A stretch of DNA of 34,222 nucleotides, from positions 1 through 34,222 of the forward strand of contig JAQMWT010000625.1 of NCBI GenBank assembly GCA_029834535.1. Direction: 5' to 3'. Position numbers and translations under genes: made by a program. The stretch's first letter is position 1; the number at the start of each line of letters is the position of its first letter. Under the pieces are notes generated by a model that was given only the letters and a program-made list of their open reading frames with translations, had not been told where the DNA came from and ran no database searches. Shown here one piece after another: positions 28,047 through 34,222 of the stretch. This DNA comes from Chrysophaeum taylorii. Taxonomy: Eukaryota; Sar; Pelagophyceae; Pelagomonadales; Pelagomonadaceae.

Positions 28047-28613
28047 TCACCGAAATGTAGCCGTCCAAAGTACCGCTGGTCTTCCTCCTCGGCATCGCAG
28101 CAGTTCGCAACACGTCGTGCCGCTCGTCGGATCGCGAAAGATGCAGCAGTGCATCTTTTTACTGCAGTCCGTGTCTTTCTTCGCACGCTCTGGGTGATCC
28201 CCTGTCAGGCGCTTAACGTGCCTCCAAACCCCAGAAGGCGCCGCTCTCCTCCCGGCTTTCCCGGGCGTGTTATCCCGATACTGCTCCGGTGGAATGTACG
28301 GCCTCGCGTCGTATTCCTCCTCCGCAGCCCCGCTGACATCCTCGTCCAACACGAGCTGGTGTACATGCACTGGAGCCGATTCAGTCATTGCCGACGACGT
28401 CACATAAAATCCCGTGACCGTGACCAGCTCGCCAAAATTGGTCACGTCAAGTCTCGAAAACGCCAACGTCAACATTCGACGGTCGTTTGACGTCAACATT
28501 CTGACGACCTCGACGTCAAGGTGCAGCCCTGAACACAATTCTTGACCTCTGGACTTACTTTCCTGGCCTAATAAACGAGTCACTTCCTTTCTCGACATTG
28601 CTAATAATAGCAA
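28047..28613 (-). pseudogene. Possible BED-type zinc-finger transposase fragment
   Basis: The minus frame contains LAFSRLDVTNFGELVTVTGF and EEEYDARPYIPPEQYRDNTP, then APSGVWRHVKRLTGDHPERA, followed by KMHCCIFRDPTSGTTCCELL. The VWxHVKRL...HP...C...C pattern resembles the N-terminal BED-like zinc finger of hAT-type transposases in algae and oomycetes. The expected tryptophan-threonine and H-x-H end is not seen in this frame, and the catalytic part is absent. The GC content differs from the AT-richer ORF that overlaps its start on the other strand. Assignment is tentative. Confidence 0.35.
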
Positions 28614-29616
28614 TGCTATAAACCGAAAGCTGTATGTCGATAGACCTTGGACGCGAGTCTTTCCAGATGCATCTTACGTATCACATCCAAAGACCGTTGG
28701 TATCTTTAATCGCACAGGATATGTTCGCTTGACTGTAGCAGAACTTGAGACCCTAACGATACTTTTTATACGTCTGCACTCACAGGAAACAACAGAACAC
28801 CCATCTTTGGATGACATTAAGAATATAGCAAATTTTCGCCTTGGATTCATAACGAATCCAAAGCAACCTTTGCCTTGTATGACGTCGCCTATAGAACTCG
28901 AGGCGTTCGTCATTTTATACAACACTATGGGACGCTTGTTCCCAAAATCAATCACTTTACCTGCGTCTTTTCGTATTACCACGCTCGAAACTAACCAACC
29001 CCCACACAGGTTATTCTTAAACAAATCCTCAGCCACTCCCATCATCTACATCACCGGTGGAAGACACACAGGTGTTGACGTCACTGTCACCAACCCTTCT
29101 TCCAAGTATCAAGCTAATATCAACCCAGTTGGTGAGACGTGTACGTTTCAATCGCATGAGAGTGGGATCGACAAAATGGCCATTTTAGAATGTGCAACTG
29201 GCTTTATATGGCTTTGCAAAGACTATCATCACGTCAGTGAACTACGGGACACACGTTGCTTAATGAATACTCTTGTCTCGCACAATCCCCATGTGTTACA
29301 GGATTCACTGATCTTCTACTCGAAGACTAACCATCTCGAGTTTGTCGACAGGTCTTTTGCTCTAAGTGACATGCATTTGTCTCAAAGCAGGCATCTGGGC
29401 TTCATCACTTATAGCGATAGGAAAATGAGAGCTAAAGTACATTCCATTTACACTCCCACTCCCACTATGCGTGGATATGCAAACGTGTTGGTGTATGACC
29501 CACGAGAAGGTCGACTTCGACATTACTCGACACGAGAATTGGCACGCGCCAATAACTTCACAGCGCACCAAACTAATTTTCTTTGTCTCTACCACCTGAT
29601 TTGTGTTGTGACATGA
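28546..29616 (+). other. Unrecognised open frame of about 356 codons
   Basis: Open from just after a TGA at 28543 to the TGA at 29614-29616, with no in-frame ATG before about 28879, so the true start or an upstream exon is unclear. Landmarks: INRKLYVDRPWTRVFPDASY, TVGIFNRTGYVRLTVAELET, IIYITGGRHTGVDVTVTNPS, MAILECATGFIWLCKDYHHV, FITYSDRKMRAKVHSIYTPT and VYDPREGRLRHYSTRELARA. Composition is balanced and protein-like. I recognise no domain, no membrane segment and no transposon signature. It could be a gene fragment, an element-encoded accessory protein or the remains of a host gene. Confidence 0.45.
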
Positions 29617-30303
29617 CTGCGAATGCTATTCAAGCTGGCACCTATCATGTGTTGTATACACAATTGTGCCAGATCGTCTATGATCTACGCAAATCAACCT
29701 TATCTCCATCTTTCGATCCCGATCATGACAAGCTAACCAAAACGTTCGGGTCAACTTTCTTCACCAACATCTTTCCCACAGATCACCCACAACAACATTC
29801 TCAGAGTATTCTTATCGTGCAGCTTTTATCATCTAGAACTTCCACGTGTTGCGACAACCTAAACTAATTCCGATCCACTTCAGTTCGATGCCGACTCTGT
29901 TTCACGTGTGCTTATGTCACACATCTCGTCTTTAGATGATACATCAACTGCAGAGCATTTAGCATGCAGTGGTAAGTCACATGGGAAACCACCCCGTCTC
30001 ATCATGGGCGTCTGGAAGGTCAATTCGGGGAATGGAAGGTATGTTCCCTATATCCTCAGAACACAACAGGCGGCATCTAGAACTACACGAGAAAGGCTAA
30101 GTGTATAGTGCTACATACCTCGGGGCGCGCTAGACCATGATGATGAGCTTGAGCACAAATCAGAGGACTAATTGACTGTGTAGAAAGGAAGAAGAAGGGT
30201 AAGGAAGAGATCACGCTCTCAACGGACGGATAAGGGTAAGAGGCAGCAGATTTCTCTGCGTCAACATTCACTTCTAAACCTACAGAGAAGCATCCTTACT
30301 ACT
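29617..30303. other. Short unrecognised frames and a dispersed repeat; no gene called
   Basis: Open stretches at 29583-29867 and 29908-30108 show no recognisable family. 30108-30170 is copy 2 of the repeat at 16468-16532. Sequence outside the gypsy-2 LTR ends at 30303. Confidence 0.4.
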
Positions 30304-30514
30304 TGTGGCGGCAACTCCCGCGTCCTAAGGCTTACCCCTCATTTAGGACCTCCCCCTTATCAGGGGCACCCTACTCCGTTCTGATGATGTCCGTTTTCTC
30401 TGCGACATCATCTTCCTTTTCCGTGACATGTGTCACCCTGATTTCTGTGATTCGACAATATCTTAATCATAAAGCAACAGCCGATCCTCAAGTTGTGAGG
30501 ACCAGGCACGGAAG
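30304..30514 (+). repeat. gypsy-2 5' LTR start and leader
   Basis: Matches 14813-14657 plus 13632 downward in gypsy-1. It contains ATATCTTAATCATAAAG, the unbroken H2 target. LTR length cannot be set from this window. Confidence 0.65.
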
Positions 30515-31009
30515 TTGTATGTGGTTGTGTGGCGAGAGAACGGCCTTCCTCGTCCAATGACTCCACCAAGGGCACGGACGCGAGCGGCGAGCCTAGATTC
30601 GAAGGTGCGCCAGGTAGGCATAATTTCTCCTAACGCGACAGGTGGTGGAGGAATACGAGATTCGAGCGACCATATCGGTTGCAGCGGACGAGTGCATCTT
30701 GCATTCTCTACACGGTCCGGACTAGCCGTGCGCGCCCTGATCAAGCGCGCCGACGAAGAGCTCAAGAGGGACCATCGCCGTGGGTAAGTTCCCCGGCCGG
30801 ATACGTTAGTCGTCGGAGGTGACGACGCGCGGATCGGTTCGAGCCGACGCGCAACCCGGGTACCGCTGCCGCAGGCGAGCGGAGTGAGATCGCAACTCAC
30901 TGATGCATTGATTGCCGGGCAGAGACGAATTCTGCCGCCCACCGGACTGATATATCAGTCGGTGGAAGACGCACGCGACGACGATATTACGCGGGTCGTG
31001 GACGAATAG
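30515..31009 (+). pseudogene. gypsy-2 ORF upstream of gag
   Basis: Reads MTPPRARTRAASLDSKVRQV, then VHLAFSTRSGLAVRALIKRA and EELKRDHRRG, where an AAA-to-TAA change (AAA in gypsy-1) stops it. The frame then goes on through VPRPDTLVVGGDDARIGSSR and AGQRRILPPTGLIYQSVEDA to TRVVDE and a TAG directly before the gag ATG. The TAG is present in both copies, so it is an ancestral stop between this ORF and gag in the same frame. No known domain; basic, arginine-rich. Confidence 0.55.
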
Positions 31010-32670
31010 ATGTCCCAGAGTCGAAGGAACACGAGAACGACGACGACTCAACCATTTTGGACCCGATCTGACTTTGGCCGATTAGAGCGAGCCGGAGCCG
31101 ACATGGAGGAAGATGATGCTGCTGACGAGCAGATACGAGAACCCGAACCTTCGAGTCGTCCCGAGGGGACGAACGAGCGGAACGATGATGATGACGATGA
31201 AGTTGAAAATAACGATGATAAGGATTATGCTACCGAGGGTAATGACGATGAAGAAGAGCTGGACTACAACCGCGACGAGCCGGTGGAAGCGCCGCCGGAG
31301 AGTCGACCGACAGCAACGTCAACAAGTGCACGAACCCCAGATGCAACGAATATGAACGAGTTCTACGAAGCTTATATACGCGCGTTACGCCGAGAAAACG
31401 AACGCTCGCAAGAGAGACTTCTACAGCAGATCGCGGAAGAAAGCGATCCAAAGAAGCGACTACGCCGGAAGGAGGCAGAAGAGTTACGAGAGCAAGTGCG
31501 GAAAGCGAACTCTCGAGCAGAAGAACTCCAAGCTCGATCCGAGGAACTTCAAGCTCGAGTAGGTTTATTGACCCGAGAAAGGGACGAGTTACGTACGCCG
31601 AGTCGATCGAGGCGAGCGAGCAGCCCGGGATCCCGACCCGAGGAAGAGCCGCCGCCTACACGAACACGCGCGAAAGTCAGGAAGCCGCGCTATGATGACG
31701 ATGATTACGAAGATAAGGAGGAGGCGCATGACGACGGGAAGATCGACAACCAGAAGTTCCTCATGGACTTCACTGAAAGGCTCGCCAGCGCGCTAGCTAA
31801 ACACGATCGCAGCAAGGATCGGCGATCAACCTCCAGATTAAAGACTCAAACGTTTAAATTGGTTCTTGATGGTCGCGACCAGGACCAGTTCGATTTAGAT
31901 GCAGACGCAGTGATGAGTACGTTAGCCGAAGACCATTTTAGCATGGAGAAGCTGCGGTACCTACTGCCAGTAAGCTTACGCGACACAGTTGCCCCGATTT
32001 TCCGGGGACACTTGAAGAAATACAAGGACGCGTGCAAGGATCTTGACCATCCGGCGTCTTTTTATTTACGTCGGGATATCGACGATGATGAGTACGGTTC
32101 AGTGGTTCGACGACTACGACGACTGAACAGGGGGTACTGCCTCAAGATTTTGAGATACTTCCGACCGAGTTGCCCTTTGCCTATGACGACAGAGGGATTA
32201 TTACGAAAGCTTCAGGGTACGACCCAGGCGACCGTTCCGAAACGACCTGGGGAACGCCATGTGCACACTTATTGCACCTAATTCCAGAGCGAGGCGATGG
32301 CCTACTGCTCTGTGGCCAATCGAGACCTCAATGACGTTGAGATCATTTCTTATTTGATACGTGGACTGGAGTCCAACGAGCTACGATCCCGCGTGCGAAC
32401 CATGCGCAGCGGGCACCGACTACGTATAATACGTTTACGTCGACGTTGTCACTGATTACGCAGCTCGAGAACGACTACGCGACCGCGTTGGCGGAGCGGA
32501 GCAGCCGCAATTCGCCGAGCCCGTCGAGCGGGAAGCCGCAGAAACCGCCGCCTGGGCGCGGAGGCCGAGCGCTAGCTTCAGGGCCGAAAGATAAGAAGAC
32601 GAAATATGAGTCGTTACGTTTGGAAGAGAATCCGAAAAAATGGTACGAGCTCACATGTAAGGATTTTTGA
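31010..32670 (+). pseudogene. gypsy-2 gag, N-terminal and capsid part
   Basis: ATG at 31010 (MSQSRRNTRTTTTQPFWTRS), then the acidic leader, coiled coil with a local duplication (RAEELQARSEELQARVGLL), basic linker, and capsid DAVMSTLAEDHFSMEKLRYL onward. A TAA at about 32279 replaces the Lys codon of HTYCTKFQS in gypsy-1, and a one-base loss near 32418 shifts the frame. The frame at 32446-32670 reaches WYELTCKDF-stop, so the second knuckle cysteine (C-x2-C in gypsy-1) is lost here. Confidence 0.82.
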
Positions 32671-33417
32671 TTTTTCCTCTAGACCCACGAGAAGGATGAA
32701 CATGGGAGCCGCGTCATTTGCACCCGCGAACCCGGTGACTACTATGTTGCGATGTGTAAGTACATCGAAAACGACAAGAAACCTCTCTCTCGAGGACGAT
32801 GGGAGAGTCGACAGAAGAAATATACCCAGTCGCGCGATGATGGCAGTGCAAATGCCACTCTCGGTTCGAGCGCCGCTCATGAGATTCAGAGCAGACTCAA
32901 CGACATGGGCACCCAGCTGACCACGGTCATGGATTCCGTGAAGCACTATACAGATGGACGCGGTCGATCGTCTTCGACACGACCGGGCCGTCGAGATAGC
33001 CGGAGCCCCCGACGCCACGACAAGAGCCGTAGCAGCTCGCGTCCGCGCCGGCGGAAAGAAAGCCGGAGCCCTAGCAGACATTCGCGCCGACGTCGGCGAC
33101 GAAGATCTCGCGATCGCAATTCCGACGATGGACGTTACCGAGAAGACTCGGGTCATTCGTCTGTTACGTTCGCGTTTACGACCCCTTGCGCTCGACAGTT
33201 ACCATTCGGAGTGATGATGTACCCGAACACGGACACCCGCTCCGACAACGCAGTCGACGCTTATGCCGCGGCCGCATTCGAAGATCGTGCTCGCCCGCCG
33301 CCGGACGAGCCACCCAACGAAGTGCTGACCGATCGTCGGTCTTTGGCACGGATTTACGAGGAGATGTCGGGCGATGAACCCGGCGAGTCGAGCGATGAAC
33401 TCGAAGCTCCACGATAA
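32671..33417 (+). pseudogene. gypsy-2 gag, nucleocapsid and SR-rich part
   Basis: MCKYIENDKKPLSRGRWESR (32752), then SDAHDIQSRLNDVG-like helix (AAHEIQSRLNDMGTQLTTVM), then the SR-rich tract with RSSSRPRRRKESRSPSRHSR and RRRRRRSRDRNSDDGRYRED, then the acidic region ending DELEAPR-stop at 33417, where gypsy-1 reads YWEGD. The SR tract is kept in both copies at almost the same length. Confidence 0.75.
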
Positions 33418-34222
33418 TGGGAAGGCGATTCGGACTCGGAAGACGACGAAGCCGCACCGTGTGAACCAGTGTCCTCGATTACGTTACTTGACGAGTCGTC
33501 CAAGGACGACCCACCGTTTGTTTTTGACGAGGAAGCCCTCGACGCTATCGGCTTATCTTTGGATCCCCCCGAGATGACCTTTGGCGGCCGGACTGGCAGT
33601 GAGCCTGACCTGGATTTCTGAAGCGATAGCACGGATGGTCATTCGACAGATGAGACGATGACCATTGCGAGTGATGCAGACGACGATCTTACGATAGAGT
33701 TGACGTCGGGGACGGCGCCATCTTTTCCTGTGGACCCCCCCCCGAAACGGCTTCGGTTACGACGGATCGAGCCACGGATACGCCGCCGGAAGAAAAGGAT
33801 ACGAAATCGCATAATGCGTCGGACGAGAAGCTACGTGCACAGTCCGAAGCCGAAAGGGACGCTTCTCAAATTGAGCAATGCCTGGATTTGTCACCGCAGA
33901 AGAAGAGAGCAGTGACGGCGTTGCCGGAGTCGAGCCGAACCCGACCGAAGAAGATGGAGGTAAGAAGAAGATTAGCAGCGTTCTCGATTGGGACGAAGAT
34001 GAGCCGACGTGGAACCTGCAGGATTGGTGGACGAGAACTCGGAGCTTCTTGCTAGAGAAGCCACCAGAACGACCGCTCAGCGACGGAATCGAAGCCGCAG
34101 CCGACATGGAACCGATCGCCGATGACGGTGATGATCAACCGATGACGAATGAATCTACGGATGGATTATGGAACGGCGAAATGAATGAGTTATGGGAGAG
34201 GTCCTTTGCTTCCGAGAACAAC
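33418..34222 (+). pseudogene. gypsy-2 gag C-terminal acidic region (runs off the window)
   Basis: Continues the acidic tail (frame with EGDSDSEDDEAAPCEPVSS, DEEALDAIGLSLDPPEMTFG). It includes the intact target site of the gypsy-1 retroposon near 33630-33650, a C-run at about 33737 and the LWERS landmark at the end. Several frame changes. The protease would start just outside the window. Confidence 0.6.

Larger units (their letters stand above)
30304..34222 (+). mobile_element. gypsy-2: second Ty3/gypsy copy, 5' part only
   Basis: Starts TGTGGCGGCAACTCCCGC and follows gypsy-1 without the H1, H2 and retroposon insertions, which makes it the reference for their empty sites. It runs through the LTR start, 5' ORF and gag to the gag tail and is cut by the window end. 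The place matching the gypsy-1 protease and methyltransferase would begin within about 0.3 to 2 kb beyond the edge. Several nonsense and frameshift changes differ from those in gypsy-1, so the two copies decayed separately. Confidence 0.88.

Noticed and set aside
1..34222. tRNA or rRNA genes, bacterial operons, giant-virus or Polinton genes
   Set aside because: No cloverleaf-like A/B box pair, rRNA segment, packaging ATPase, DNA polymerase B or capsid signature was seen on reading both strands.

Overview
The window is a eukaryotic, transposon-dense stretch of nuclear DNA, most likely from an alga or another protist. I see no complete host gene, operon, tRNA or rRNA. The eukaryotic assignment rests on Ty3/gypsy and Ty1/copia retrotransposons, Helitron helicase remnants, target-site-duplicated retroposons with a (GTTA)n tail, and a probable 37-bp GT-AG intron. 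The lineage cannot be fixed from sequence alone.

Layout. (1) Bases 14813 down to 1 hold one Ty3/gypsy element on the minus strand (gypsy-1), cut into three pieces: 14813-14657 (LTR start), 13632-12212 (5' ORF and gag N-terminus) and 6285-1 (rest of gag, protease, a cytosine-5 DNA methyltransferase, start of reverse transcriptase). Two copies of a Helitron-derived element, H1 (6286-12211, plus) and H2 (13633-14656, minus), separate the pieces. H1 itself holds a 4.66-kb DNA transposon (6351-11010) with 14-bp terminal inverted repeats and a ~1368-aa multidomain transposase-like gene. A 397-bp retroposon sits in the gypsy-1 gag. (2) 14814-17138 holds an unrecognised ORF, a third Helitron-like fragment that serves as a paralogous unoccupied site for the DNA transposon, and a truncated copia-like LTR plus gag (copia-A). 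(3) 17139-26936 is a nearly full-length but frameshifted Ty1/copia element (copia-B) in the order gag, protease, [retroposon insertion], cytosine-5 methyltransferase-like region, integrase, reverse transcriptase, RNase H. (4) 26937-30303 holds another copia gag fragment, a minus-strand ORF that may carry a BED-type zinc finger, and an unrecognised ~356-codon open frame. (5) 30304-34222 is the 5' part of a second gypsy copy (gypsy-2) on the plus strand, cut off by the window edge before the place where its methyltransferase would lie.

The main point is that two unrelated retrotransposon superfamilies in the same 34 kb each carry a DNA cytosine-5 methyltransferase-like module inside their polyprotein region: in gypsy between protease and reverse transcriptase, in copia between protease and integrase. 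Retrotransposon-borne methyltransferases are known from dinoflagellates and charophyte algae, where self-methylation of the element has been proposed. Here the two modules differ in motif detail and in position, which suggests separate captures. Both elements are decayed, so the window shows fossils of the systems rather than working copies.
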